Shown: positions 5,795 through 13,846 of the stretch, piece after piece
Layout: each line of letters starts with the position of its first letter
How positions within the stretch are numbered: the first letter of the stretch is position 1
Origin: Phycisphaerae bacterium
Lineage (GTDB): Bacteria; Planctomycetota; Phycisphaerae; JAAYCJ01
DNA: 16,709 nucleotides
Direction: 5' to 3'
Assembly (NCBI GenBank): GCA_012514125.1
Contig: JAAZAW010000130.1
Span: 1-16,709 of the forward strand
Notes under the pieces: generated by a model
The model's input: only the letters and a program-made list of their open reading frames with translations
What the model was told of the DNA's origin: nothing
Databases searched by the model: none
Position numbers and translations under genes: made by a program

Positions 5795-5934
5795 ATGGAC
5801 AGGTTAACTCTCAGGTCTCGCGATTCGGAGACCTCGGACGGGGATAATAAAAAATAAAGAGGATCCGAGTTCGCCGGTTCCCGGACCCTCCAAGCCAGGC
5901 TGTTTGCTCCGAAGAGCGTTGACCCACAGCCTGG
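5795..5934 (+). promoter_or_regulatory. Structured leader upstream of carA, possible attenuator
   Basis: Three consecutive hairpins can be drawn. The first is AGGTCTC/GAGACCT (5813-5819 with 5828-5834). The second is GAGGATCCG/CGGACCCTC (5859-5867 with 5882-5890, one mismatch). The third is CCAGGCTGT/ACAGCCTGG (5895-5903 with 5926-5934) with an inner stem GCTC-CGAA-GAGC, followed by TTTATATAT, 53 bases before the carA start. A 20-codon frame (5795-5857) overlaps the first hairpin and has three arginine codons, but no ribosome site. carA is often controlled by pyrimidines or arginine in its leader, so an attenuator or riboswitch is plausible. It matches no leader class I recognise. The rest of 5497-5987 holds only the palindromes, promoter candidate and tandem repeat. 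Confidence 0.4.
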
Positions 5935-5987
5935 TTTATATATCGTCCAAATTAAAAATGTTCTTTAATCCCTGATGGTGAAAAGTG

Positions 5988-7172
5988 ATGAAAACGATGA
6001 ACGAAACAAAGGTGGCGCGACTGATTCTCGAAGACGGTACGATTTTCTCAGGCCAAGCCTTCGGCTCGAAAGGCTCAAAGAGCGGGGAAGTCGTCTTTAA
6101 CACGTCCATGACAGGCTATCAGGAAATCCTCACCGACCCCTCCTACGCCGGACAGATTGTCGTCATGACCTATCCGCTGATCGGAAATTATGGTATCAAC
6201 AGCGACGATATCGAATCCAGCCGGCCTTGGGTCGAAGGTTTTGTCGTCAAAGAACTTTCGCCCCTCGTAAGCAACTTTCGTTCCGAAACGAACCTTGATA
6301 AATACCTGGTCGATAACGATATTATCGGACTCGCCGGTATCGACACCCGCGCCATCACTCGAAAAATCCGGCTCCAAGGCGCCATGCGGGGCTTTTTGAC
6401 CACCGAAAACCTCTCGATTCCCGAACTTCTCGAACGGGTCGCCGCCGTACCCGGAATGGCAGGTCTTGATCTGGTCAAAAAAGTCATGCCCGAAAAAGCT
6501 TTCACCTGGGACAAGGGCTTTGACAACCCCTTTGCCTTTGCCGCCCGAGGCAATGAACCCGATTGCAATATCGTCGCCATCGACTGCGGCGCCAAAACCA
6601 ACATTTTACGCCACCTGGTCGATGCAGGCTGTCGGGTCACCGTTGTTCCCGCCGGTGTGACCGCTCAGGAAATCATGAGTTATAATCCGAAAGGATTATT
6701 CGTTTCCAACGGCCCGGGCGATCCGGAACCCGTCAGCTATGTCCAGAAAACCCTGCGCGATTTGATCGGCAAACTCCCCATGTTCGGTATTTGCTTAGGC
6801 CATCAACTCTTAGCCTTGGCTTTGGGCGCAAAAACCTACAAACTCAAGTTCGGCCATCGCGGCGCCAATCAGCCCGTCCAGAACATCTTCAACGGCAGGG
6901 TGGAAATCACTTCCCAGAACCATGGCTTCGCCGTGGAGGCCGACTCGCTGGTCAAAGCCAATGTAAAAATTACTCATATTAACCTCAACGATAATACCGT
7001 GGAAGGTTTCATGCACAACGAATTGCCGATCATGGCGGTTCAGTATCATCCCGAAGCGTCACCGGGACCGCATGAAGCGAGCTATCTGTTTGACCTCTTT
7101 ATCGAAATGATGAAGACCAATCAGCCGCCCGGTGCGGCTCAATTGGAAATGGCTGGAGATGAAATTTTCTAA
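5988..7172 (+). CDS. carA: Carbamoyl-phosphate synthase, small (glutaminase) subunit
   Basis: CarA hydrolyses glutamine and passes ammonia to CarB to make carbamoyl phosphate for pyrimidine and arginine synthesis. The N-terminal small-chain domain has LEDGTIFSGQAFG, GEVVFNTSMTGYQEILTDPS and IDTRAITRKIR. The class I glutamine amidotransferase domain has the nucleophile Cys269 in GICLGHQ, and His354 and Glu356 in QYHPEASPGPH (numbered from ATG 5988), so the triad is complete. The product is 394 residues, slightly longer than usual because of a tail after FDLFIEMM. GTG 5985 directly precedes the chosen ATG and another ATG is at 5997; the ribosome site (GGTGA) is weak. carB does not follow: the next gene is convergent, so the subunits are encoded apart here. 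Confidence 0.96.
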   Translation: MKTMNETKVARLILEDGTIFSGQAFGSKGSKSGEVVFNTSMTGYQEILTDPSYAGQIVVMTYPLIGNYGINSDDIESSRPWVEGFVVKELSPLVSNFRSETNLDKYLVDNDIIGLAGIDTRAITRKIRLQGAMRGFLTTENLSIPELLERVAAVPGMAGLDLVKKVMPEKAFTWDKGFDNPFAFAARGNEPDCNIVAIDCGAKTNILRHLVDAGCRVTVVPAGVTAQEIMSYNPKGLFVSNGPGDPEPVSYVQKTLRDLIGKLPMFGICLGHQLLALALGAKTYKLKFGHRGANQPVQNIFNGRVEITSQNHGFAVEADSLVKANVKITHINLNDNTVEGFMHNELPIMAVQYHPEASPGPHEASYLFDLFIEMMKTNQPPGAAQLEMAGDEIF

Positions 7173-7218
7173 CTGAGGATTCAATTTTATAGAAAGATTA
7201 GGAGTTTTCTGTGAATGA

Positions 7219-8265
7219 TTAATAGTTGGTCAGTTCGACATAGGCCGATCCGGTGATGGGTTCGCCGTTACGTGTACCCTTAATTGTGCACAAGCCTTCC
7301 CAATAGATATTCTGCGAGGTTCTTCGAGCGTCGAACTCCTGAAAATCGGCGACGGCGTTGACGCTCAATTCCAATGACTGGGATGGAATGAGAATTTCCC
7401 ACGCGACCGGATAGGTTACACCGGTTTCCGGACTGGTCCACCACCGTATCGGCTGGATCGTAAAGTCCTCGCCCGAAAGAGTAATCGCATCGCCGGTGGG
7501 GGGGATATATGTGCCTTCGTGTAAAACCGGTTCCGTCTCATGAAAACTGAACAGCATCACGCTGCTGCCGTCGGCAAGCCGTAAACTGAACCAGTCCCAT
7601 TTCAAATAGGGATTGATGACGTCGCGTCCCCATTGCCGATCGAACCAGAATTCGCCCTCGACGTCCAGGGTTTCGCCGTCGACGACGAGCGTTCCTATTG
7701 CTTGCATGATGGGGCGGGAATAATAAAAGGAATAGAGTTCGCCGTAGGGCACATAGCCGTTGAGTCCATGAAGAATGACGCCCCGCTGATCGACCAGATC
7801 GAGTTCCAGCGCATAAAGGCCTTCTCCAGTGGCCGCTGTGATATGGTCCCGACCGTCAGACCCCTTCATCCGGACCAGTGGGGTATGAAGATCGAACCCC
7901 TGTGTTTTCGTGCATCGCGGAAACCAGTCAAACCAATAACACTGATCAAACGTATAGGTGTTCGCCTCCCGATCGAGGACGGCGTAATGAGAAATCCACG
8001 CATCGACGGTCGGTATGCCGATTCGACGACCTGCGGCATGAAAAATGACCGCTTCGACACCGAAGTTTTTCCCCTCTGCGGTGTTCAGTGTGCCGGTATA
8101 ATACCACCATTCGCCCCCGGAACAATGGACGGCTTCATCGATCGGCAGGCGAACCATGGGCGCATCGGTAAATATCTCGTAAAAACTGTCCGGACAACAC
8201 CCTGCCAGAGCGAGAGTAGAAAACAGCACTCCCAGCCGATGAAAAACAAGGTTTCCCCATCGCAT
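7219..8265 (-). CDS. Secreted CrtC/AttH-type lipocalin-like lipoprotein
   Basis: A 348-residue protein with AGGAGG seven bases before its ATG. The N-terminus is a lipoprotein signal: basic MRWGNLVFHR, a hydrophobic stretch, then lipobox LAGC with Cys23, so it should be membrane-anchored outside the cytoplasm. The rest follows the predicted secreted hydrolase family (COG5621, CrtC/AttH fold, two lipocalin-like barrels): EWWYYTGTL near residue 52, FGVEAVIFHA, a central FWFDRQWGRD in place of the family's DHEWG, WDWFSLRLADGS, YPVAWEILIP, and the ending YWEGLCTIKG with GSAYVELTNY. Bacterial members are mostly uncharacterised; related CrtC enzymes hydrate carotenoids. There are no carotenoid genes nearby, so I would not assign that role. 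It is downstream of the aldolase and oligopeptidase genes on the same strand, possibly co-transcribed. Confidence 0.8.
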   Translation of the reverse strand: MRWGNLVFHRLGVLFSTLALAGCCPDSFYEIFTDAPMVRLPIDEAVHCSGGEWWYYTGTLNTAEGKNFGVEAVIFHAAGRRIGIPTVDAWISHYAVLDREANTYTFDQCYWFDWFPRCTKTQGFDLHTPLVRMKGSDGRDHITAATGEGLYALELDLVDQRGVILHGLNGYVPYGELYSFYYSRPIMQAIGTLVVDGETLDVEGEFWFDRQWGRDVINPYLKWDWFSLRLADGSSVMLFSFHETEPVLHEGTYIPPTGDAITLSGEDFTIQPIRWWTSPETGVTYPVAWEILIPSQSLELSVNAVADFQEFDARRTSQNIYWEGLCTIKGTRNGEPITGSAYVELTNY

Positions 8266-8334
8266 AACGCAGCCTCCTCATGAATGCATCAGCTTAATAT
8301 TTTTTTTAAGGACAATCCAGTGTTTTATCACCGA

Positions 8335-9030
8335 TTATTTCATTTGGCTTAGCTGTTCTTGACCATATTTATAGAGCAGGCGATGACGTTCTTCTATAAC
8401 GTGTTCGTCGGGAATGATTTGCGGGCCTCCGATGGATTGGCTTTGGATATAAATCTGCGCCGCTTTTTCCAGGACGCGGGCGGCGACGACCGCTTCGGCG
8501 AGCGATCGGCCTCCGACGAGCGGACCGTGATTGGCCAGTAAAACCGCCCAGGTCTGTGAACCGATGGCTGAGGCTGCTGCCTGGGCAAGGTCGGCGTGTC
8601 TGCCGTTGGGGACATAAGGAGCGCAATTCACTGTTCCGCCGATGATCTGGGCCATATCTTCGACACAGACAGGCAGCGGTTTATGGGCGCATGCCAGCGT
8701 TGAGGCATAAGGGGAATGCGTATGAACCAGTGCGCCGAAATCGGGCCTGGTTCGTAAAATAGCCTGATGTAAAAGCAACTCGGACGAGGGCACGCGATAA
8801 CCTTTGATTTGTTCATTTTCCCAGGAGACGACAACCAGATCGTCGGGCGTCATGGTCGAGTAATCGATACGCGACGGTGTAATCAATATGCCTTGTTCGA
8901 CGCGAATCGAGAGGTTGCCCCATGTGCCGATGCAAAAACCAAGTTCGCTCAGATATCGGCAGGCCTGGATAAGTTCGAGTCGAAGTTCCAGTGTATCGGG
9001 CACGCCGGGAGTAATCATGGGTTCGGACAT
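8335..9030 (-). CDS. Class II aldolase/adducin-family protein (FucA/AraD-like)
   Basis: A 231-residue, single-domain metal-dependent aldolase or epimerase of normal length. The phosphate-binding signature GTWGNLS is at residues 35-41 and ITPSRIDY follows. Glu84 (in SSE), His103 and His105 (in HTHSPYAS) and His168 (in NHG) form the complete zinc site. It lacks the SSDTPTH signature that marks AraD, which the second family member in this window has. Related enzymes cleave L-fuculose-1-phosphate or L-rhamnulose-1-phosphate, or dehydrate methylthioribulose-1-phosphate; the sequence does not decide. AAGGAA lies upstream of the ATG. It lies between an oligopeptidase and a lipoprotein gene with gaps of 76 and 69 bases, a context that does not reveal the substrate. 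Confidence 0.85.
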   Translation of the reverse strand: MSEPMITPGVPDTLELRLELIQACRYLSELGFCIGTWGNLSIRVEQGILITPSRIDYSTMTPDDLVVVSWENEQIKGYRVPSSELLLHQAILRTRPDFGALVHTHSPYASTLACAHKPLPVCVEDMAQIIGGTVNCAPYVPNGRHADLAQAAASAIGSQTWAVLLANHGPLVGGRSLAEAVVAARVLEKAAQIYIQSQSIGGPQIIPDEHVIEERHRLLYKYGQEQLSQMK

Positions 9031-9073
9031 TCTGATTCAATTCCTTTTCGGTTAGAAGTATTTTGTTCACTTG

Positions 9074-9103
9074 GTAAAGTAGGTTTTCTGAACCCCACCT
9101 TAC
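9074..9103 (-). other. Long imperfect hairpin between the oligopeptidase and aldolase genes
   Basis: The arms GTAAAGTAGGTT (9074-9085) and AACCCCACCTTAC (9091-9103) pair over 12 positions with a loop of five, one bulge and two wobble pairs in the minus-strand RNA. It starts three bases after the oligopeptidase stop and has no T-run on that strand. It could be an RNA-processing or decay block within an operon. Confidence 0.45.
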
Positions 9104-9106
9104 TGA

Positions 9107-10846
9107 TTAAATTTTGGCTAATTCGTTTACCACTTCATCCATCAGCGGGGCGATGGTTTTTTCTGAAAAATCAAAATTTAACCCTGCCGCGGTGAAGAGT
9201 TCCGGCAAGGGCCGCGATCCGCCCAGCGCCAGTGCCCGTTGATAACCAGCCAGTGCTTCCTTCGGATCGTGTTTCGCACGTACCCAAAGTTGCATCGCGC
9301 CAAGCTGGGCAATACCGTATTCGATATAATAAAACGGCACTTCAAAAATATGAAGCTGGCGATGCCAGAGATATTTTCGCGCATCGTCGAGTCCGCTCCA
9401 GTCCACCAGTCCGCCGCTGAATCGTTGATGAATTTCGAGCCATTTTTCCGCCCGTTGCTCTCGTGTGTGTTTGGGATTTTCGTAAACCCAGTGCTGGAAC
9501 GAGTCGATCGTGGCGACCCAGGGAAGGATGTGGATAACATCTTCAAAGTGCTCGAAGAGGGTTCGTTGTTTTTCCTGCGGATTGTAAAAAACATCAAGCT
9601 GATCGTGCGAGAGCAGTTCCATGCCCATCGAGGCCACTTCGCAAAATTCCATGGGCGCATGCCGATAGGCGTGCAGGGGGTCGGCTGCGCACGCCAGGCT
9701 ATGGAAGGCATGGCCTCCTTCGTGAAGTAAAGTAAACAAATCTTTATTTAGTCCGACAGCATTCATGAAAATGAACGGTTTTCGGATTTCCGAGAGTGTG
9801 GATTGATAACCGCCCGGGGCTTTGCCTTTTCTGCTTGCCAGGTCCAGCAGGCCTGTATCCGCCATCATGCGGAACTGTCCGCCGAGATTCGGATCCATGT
9901 TCGTAAACATTTTTTCGACGCCGGCGATGAGTTGGTCGACCGTTTCGAAGGGTTTCAACGGCGGTCGGCCTTGCGGATCGACGCTCAGGTCCCAGGGGCG
10001 AAGTTTATCGAGATTCATCTGTTGACGACGTTTTTCGAGAATTTCACGATATACCGGCACGACCCGTTTTTCGACCGTTTCATGATATCGTTTGCAATCT
10101 TCGGGCGTGTAGTCGAAACGATGATAGTCCTTGAATTTATATTGCATATAATTGTCAAAACCGGCGTTGGCGGCGATTTGCACGCGAAGATCGACCATTT
10201 TATCGAAAATTTCTTCGAGTCTGTCTTTGTCCTGTAATCGTCGTTTCGTCGTCGCTTTCCACGCCGATTCTCGCAAGGGGCGATCGGGTTCGACCAGGAA
10301 TTTCGCCATTTGCGGCAATGTCAGTTCCTTGCCCTGAAATTCGACCGTCATAGCGCCGCAAACAGTCTGGTATTCCTGACTTAACAGCGATTCCTGGGTC
10401 TGGAGGGGCACGTTTTCTTCGCGGAAAAGTTCGACGTCGGCGCGGGTGGCCCGGTCGTAAACCCTGTATCGGTTTTCATCGAGCGGGAAACGTTCGCGTT
10501 CCTTGAGATATTTTCGATTAATCTGATCTCCGATGGGCTTGACCGCCGGTACGACATTTTCGACGAAATTTCGAAACGCCGTCGCCCGCGATTCATCATC
10601 GGTCTGACAGGTCATGCGAATATGCAGTACTGAATAGACCTGTCCAAAGGCGGCATCGAATTCGGACATATCCATTAGCCAGCGCTCGAGTTCTTCAGAA
10701 GAATTAATCGTCCGATCCAGAAGTTTTTGGAGCAGTCCGAGCACCTGGTCCTTGTCGGTCAGATCGATGTTTTCGGGGACGAACGTCCTGGGCTGATAAG
10801 GTGGAAGCTTTGTCAGATTAAGCTCAACCGCATGATTCGAATTCAT
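9107..10846 (-). CDS. M3-family oligoendopeptidase (PepF-like zinc peptidase)
   Basis: A 579-residue cytoplasmic-type metallopeptidase that would degrade short peptides. The zinc motif HEGGH is at residues 375-379 in LLHEGGHAFHS, and the third ligand is expected in PMEFCEVASMGMELL about 25 residues later, so the site is complete. The N-terminal half has the helical M3 pattern, including a long region around FVEPDRPLRESAWKATTKRR. I place the start at ATG 10846, with AGGGAG nine bases upstream. The frame stays open to ATG 10927, but a strong promoter lies inside that extension (10899-10927). There is no signal peptide. It is first in a possible three-gene run with the aldolase and lipoprotein genes. 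Confidence 0.9.
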   Translation of the reverse strand: MNSNHAVELNLTKLPPYQPRTFVPENIDLTDKDQVLGLLQKLLDRTINSSEELERWLMDMSEFDAAFGQVYSVLHIRMTCQTDDESRATAFRNFVENVVPAVKPIGDQINRKYLKERERFPLDENRYRVYDRATRADVELFREENVPLQTQESLLSQEYQTVCGAMTVEFQGKELTLPQMAKFLVEPDRPLRESAWKATTKRRLQDKDRLEEIFDKMVDLRVQIAANAGFDNYMQYKFKDYHRFDYTPEDCKRYHETVEKRVVPVYREILEKRRQQMNLDKLRPWDLSVDPQGRPPLKPFETVDQLIAGVEKMFTNMDPNLGGQFRMMADTGLLDLASRKGKAPGGYQSTLSEIRKPFIFMNAVGLNKDLFTLLHEGGHAFHSLACAADPLHAYRHAPMEFCEVASMGMELLSHDQLDVFYNPQEKQRTLFEHFEDVIHILPWVATIDSFQHWVYENPKHTREQRAEKWLEIHQRFSGGLVDWSGLDDARKYLWHRQLHIFEVPFYYIEYGIAQLGAMQLWVRAKHDPKEALAGYQRALALGGSRPLPELFTAAGLNFDFSEKTIAPLMDEVVNELAKI

Positions 10847-10898
10847 TATATCATTCTCCCTGTAATATATATTGTAAGTGTATTCCATTCCCCACTTG

Positions 10899-10927
10899 AT
10901 TATAACAGGTGATATCGGTGTCGTCAT
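10899..10927 (-). promoter_or_regulatory. Extended -10 promoter of the oligoendopeptidase gene
   Basis: On the minus strand TGTTATAAT carries a perfect -10 box (10904-10899) with the TG extension, and ATGACG (10927-10922) lies 17 bases upstream as a -35 box. The predicted start near 10892 leaves a leader of about 46 bases before ATG 10846. Confidence 0.65.
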
Positions 10928-10962
10928 GCTTTCATTTTGGGAAGTGGAAGTTTGAAGATGAC

Positions 10963-10991
10963 TTGACAGGTTTGCGGTAGAGTTTTATGCT
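10963..10991 (+). promoter_or_regulatory. Promoter of the membrane coiled-coil gene
   Basis: A perfect -35 box TTGACA (10963-10968) is 17 bases from TATGCT (10986-10991). The predicted start near 10998 gives a leader of about 136 bases before the gene at 11134; no strong structure was seen in it. It diverges from the oligopeptidase promoter about 35 bases away. Confidence 0.6.
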
Positions 10992-11133
10992 ATACGAAGC
11001 AGAGGGTTGTGTTTCGTCTATGTCCATGGGGAGAGGGTAGTTGTGTGCATTTCGCGACAGCGTGTAAGACGTCGGCCTCGCGTACCGGAAAAGATGGAAC
11101 TTTGTAGATTGCAACAATGAAAAGGAGTGTCCT

Positions 11134-12132
11134 ATGGCGGATTTTGAACCTCGAACGGTCAATTTCAGGGTGTTGGGGGCGACGGTATTGATGGCCAGTC
11201 TGGCTTTTTTCGCAATATGCCTTATTGGATTGGCGGCCAATGGTTCCGACAATGAATTCTGGCCTTTGGCGTTTGTGCTTTCGATCCTGGGTGTTTTTTT
11301 CAGCGTAGGGTTTTACTGCATCAATCGCGTATTGCAATCAATCGAAAGCAATACTTATAAGAATGAAGAGGCGGTGTTGAGGTTGATTCGGCACATCGAT
11401 CACATTCGTGAGGGGATTGACGCTCTGAATGAAAATATTCTGCTGAGTGAAGACGCCAAGGTGATTGCCTTTCGCGACAAAGACCTTCAGGCTCTTCGGC
11501 AGAAGATTGAAGAAAAAATCACTGCGAAAGACTGGGAGGCTGCGGCATATCTGGCGGAGCACATGGCGGGGCGATTCGGTTCGCGTCAGGAGGCGGAGCA
11601 GTTTCGTGCCCGTATCGCTCGGGAACGCGACCAGATGCGTCAGCAGGATATTGCGATGGCCTTGGCGCGATTCGATGACCGACTCGGGGGGTTTGAATGG
11701 AACGAATCGGCGGAGGAAATCGAGAAAATTAAAGCGAACTTCCCCGATGCGCCCGAAGTGGGCGAATTGACCGAAAAGCTCGAGCAGGCCAGGACCGCAC
11801 GTAAGAAAGAACTTATTCGTCAGTGGGATCAGGCGATTCAGAATAATGAAGTTGATCGGAGTATCGAGATTTTAAAGGAGCTTGATCGGTATTTGACGCC
11901 GAACGAAGCCGCTGCGTTTGAAGAATCTGCCCGAGGGGCGTTTCGGGCGAAGCTCCACAATCTGGGTGTACAATTCAGTTTGCTGGTGGCGGAAAAAGTC
12001 TGGGACGGCGCATTGCAGGTCGGCTTGCAGATTGTTGCCGAGTTTCCGAATTCGCGTATGGCGAAGGAAATTCAGGAACGCCTTGAAACACTAAAAGCCA
12101 AGGCGAAAGCGACAAAGATCGAGAAGACATAA
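11134..12132 (+). CDS. Hypothetical two-helix membrane protein with coiled-coil and TPR-like tail
   Basis: A 332-residue protein with a clear ribosome site (AAAGGAGTG) before ATG 11134. Residues 11-35 and 43-67 are two hydrophobic membrane helices separated by a short loop (NGSDNEF), giving a hairpin with both ends probably cytoplasmic. Residues 68-120 look like a coiled coil (YKNEEAVLRLIRHIDHIREG). The remaining 200 residues are charged and helical with TPR-like spacing, for example AKDWEAAAYLAEHMAGRF, a middle segment around IEKIKANFPDAPEVGELTEK, and VWDGALQVGLQIVAEFPNS near the C-terminus. I recognise no named family. It may be a membrane-anchored scaffold or adaptor. Neighbouring genes do not reveal its partner; xylB follows 127 bases later on the same strand. 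Confidence 0.8.
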   Translation: MADFEPRTVNFRVLGATVLMASLAFFAICLIGLAANGSDNEFWPLAFVLSILGVFFSVGFYCINRVLQSIESNTYKNEEAVLRLIRHIDHIREGIDALNENILLSEDAKVIAFRDKDLQALRQKIEEKITAKDWEAAAYLAEHMAGRFGSRQEAEQFRARIARERDQMRQQDIAMALARFDDRLGGFEWNESAEEIEKIKANFPDAPEVGELTEKLEQARTARKKELIRQWDQAIQNNEVDRSIEILKELDRYLTPNEAAAFEESARGAFRAKLHNLGVQFSLLVAEKVWDGALQVGLQIVAEFPNSRMAKEIQERLETLKAKAKATKIEKT

Positions 12133-12259
12133 GCGGGAAAAGTTTCCGGGCGATAAGCTTGGAAATGAAGTTTTTCGTTTCGGAGGACGATGAGAGAGGA
12201 TAAGAAGAAAAGGTGAGTTGTCGGCAAGAGTGATGTTAGAAACGATATGAGAGACGGAT

Positions 12260-13789
12260 ATGAATCAATATTATCTTGGGCTGGATATTGGGACTTCGGG
12301 ACTTAAGACGGTGTTGATGGCGGGCGATGGGAGGATTATCGGCGTAAATACGCAGGAGTACCCGTGTTATTCGCCTAAGCCGTTGTGGTCGGAGCAAGAG
12401 CCGGGGGATTGGTGGCAGGCAACGATCAGAGGAATTAAACAGGCGATTGCAGACAGTAAGATCGATCCGGCTCAGGTGAAAGGGATTGGACTTTCGGGGC
12501 AGATGCATGGAGCGGTGTTTTTGGGGGATGGAATCAAGCCGTTGCGAAGGGCGATTTTGTGGAACGATCAGCGGACGCAGAAGCAGTGCGAGGAGATCGA
12601 AGCCAAGGCGGGTGGTCGGAAGAAACTGATTCGGATGGTGGCGAATCCGGCGTTGACGGGGTATACGGCACCGAAGATTCTGTGGGTCAGGGACCATGAG
12701 CCGGCGGTGTTTAAGAAGGTGAAACACGTGCTGCTGCCGAAGGATTATATTCGGCTTTGTTTGACGGGGGAATATGCGACGGAGGTTTCGGATGCGTCGG
12801 GGACGTTGTTGTTCGATGTGGTGAAACGGCGATGGCATGACGGGTTGATCGGGAAGCTTGGATTGAAGAGGGAATGGTTTGCGATGTGTTATGAATCGCC
12901 TGAGGTGACGGGAACGATCAGCGAACAGGCGGCGAAGTTGACGGGGCTGCCGGTGGGAGTGCCGGTGGTTGGCGGCGGTGGGGATCAGGCGTGCGGGGCG
13001 GTCGGCAGCGGGATCGTAAGCGGGGGGATTGTTTCGGCGACGCTGGGGACGTCGGGGGTGGTGTTCGCGTATTCGGACAAGCCCCAGTATGACGAGCAGG
13101 GTCGGGTGCAGACGATGTGTCACGCGGTGCCGGGGGCGTGGTGTGTGTTCGGGTGCATGCTGGCGGCGGGCGGGTCGTTGGGGTGGTTCAAGAATCAGCT
13201 TGGATGCGCGGAAAGCGAGGAAGCCAAGGCGAGCGGGAAGAATGTTTACGATATTCTGGTGGAAAAGGCGATGACGGCGAAGGCGGGGTGCGAGGGGTTG
13301 TTTTTCCTGCCTTATATTACGGGGGAGCGGTGCCCTTATCCCGATCCACAGGCGCGGGGGTGTTTTATCGGGTTGACGGCGCGGCATGATCGGGCGGCGA
13401 TTATTCGATCGGTGCTCGAGGGGATTACGTTCGGGATGAAAGACCAGGTGCGGATCATGCGCGAGATGGGGATCGATATCAAGCAGGTGCGGGCGTCGGG
13501 CGGCGGGGCGAACAGCAAGTTCTGGCGGCAGATGCAGGCGGATATGTATGGAGCCAGGGTGGTGAGGGTGAATGTGGCGGAAGGTGCGGCGTTGGGGGCG
13601 GCGATCCTGGCGGCGGTGGGGACGGGTGCGTACAAGAGCGTGGCGGAGGCGTGTAAGAAGATCATTAAAACCGTCGATGATGTGAAACCTGTGGCGGGGA
13701 ATGTGAAGCTTTATGAGAGGCATCATGAGGTTTATCGCAAGTTGTATGTGGATTTGAAAGATGATTTTGCGGCGATTGCGAGATTGTAA
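12260..13789 (+). CDS. xylB: Xylulokinase
   Basis: XylB phosphorylates D-xylulose to D-xylulose-5-phosphate, the entry to the pentose phosphate pathway. The 509-residue length is normal. The FGGY-kinase N-domain starts GLDIGTSGLK (7-16), and GLSGQMHGAVFL (77-88) and LWNDQRT mark xylulokinases. Asp242 in GGGGDQACGAVG is the expected catalytic base, and ATLGTSGVV and SGGGANSKFWRQMQAD mark the C-domain. The ribosome site before ATG 12260 is weak (GAGAGACGGAT). No xylA isomerase lies beside it. It converges with araD, 57 bases away, and no clear terminator is visible between them. The coding strand is extremely G-rich (26 G and 12 C at 13501-13560). A relative acting on another ketose is possible, but the motifs favour xylulose. 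Confidence 0.93.
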   Translation: MNQYYLGLDIGTSGLKTVLMAGDGRIIGVNTQEYPCYSPKPLWSEQEPGDWWQATIRGIKQAIADSKIDPAQVKGIGLSGQMHGAVFLGDGIKPLRRAILWNDQRTQKQCEEIEAKAGGRKKLIRMVANPALTGYTAPKILWVRDHEPAVFKKVKHVLLPKDYIRLCLTGEYATEVSDASGTLLFDVVKRRWHDGLIGKLGLKREWFAMCYESPEVTGTISEQAAKLTGLPVGVPVVGGGGDQACGAVGSGIVSGGIVSATLGTSGVVFAYSDKPQYDEQGRVQTMCHAVPGAWCVFGCMLAAGGSLGWFKNQLGCAESEEAKASGKNVYDILVEKAMTAKAGCEGLFFLPYITGERCPYPDPQARGCFIGLTARHDRAAIIRSVLEGITFGMKDQVRIMREMGIDIKQVRASGGGANSKFWRQMQADMYGARVVRVNVAEGAALGAAILAAVGTGAYKSVAEACKKIIKTVDDVKPVAGNVKLYERHHEVYRKLYVDLKDDFAAIARL

Positions 13790-13846
13790 ACGTCGGGTTG
13801 TTTTTCTGTGTAAGATGGTGGGCGGCGTCAATCCTATGTTGGAATT

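Noticed and set aside
9529..9537. A perfect DnaA box (TTATCCACA on the minus strand) within the skew-transition zone
   Set aside because: It is a single site inside the oligopeptidase coding sequence, encoding part of DVIHILPW. One match in 16.7 kb is not far from chance, and there is no cluster or dnaA gene.
10847..10927. N-terminal extension of the oligoendopeptidase to ATG 10927
   Set aside because: The extension covers an extended -10 promoter, reads unlike M3 peptidases, and ATG 10846 has AGGGAG nine bases upstream.
12236..13831. Very long minus-strand frame of 531 codons
   Set aside because: It is the antisense of xylB. The product is almost only Arg, Pro, His and Leu, caused by the G-rich third positions of xylB. 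Similar shadows lie opposite araB, araD, der and the methyltransferase.
13790..13846. Bidirectional terminator between xylB and araD
   Set aside because: No stem of useful length with T-runs was found in the 57 bases between the convergent genes.
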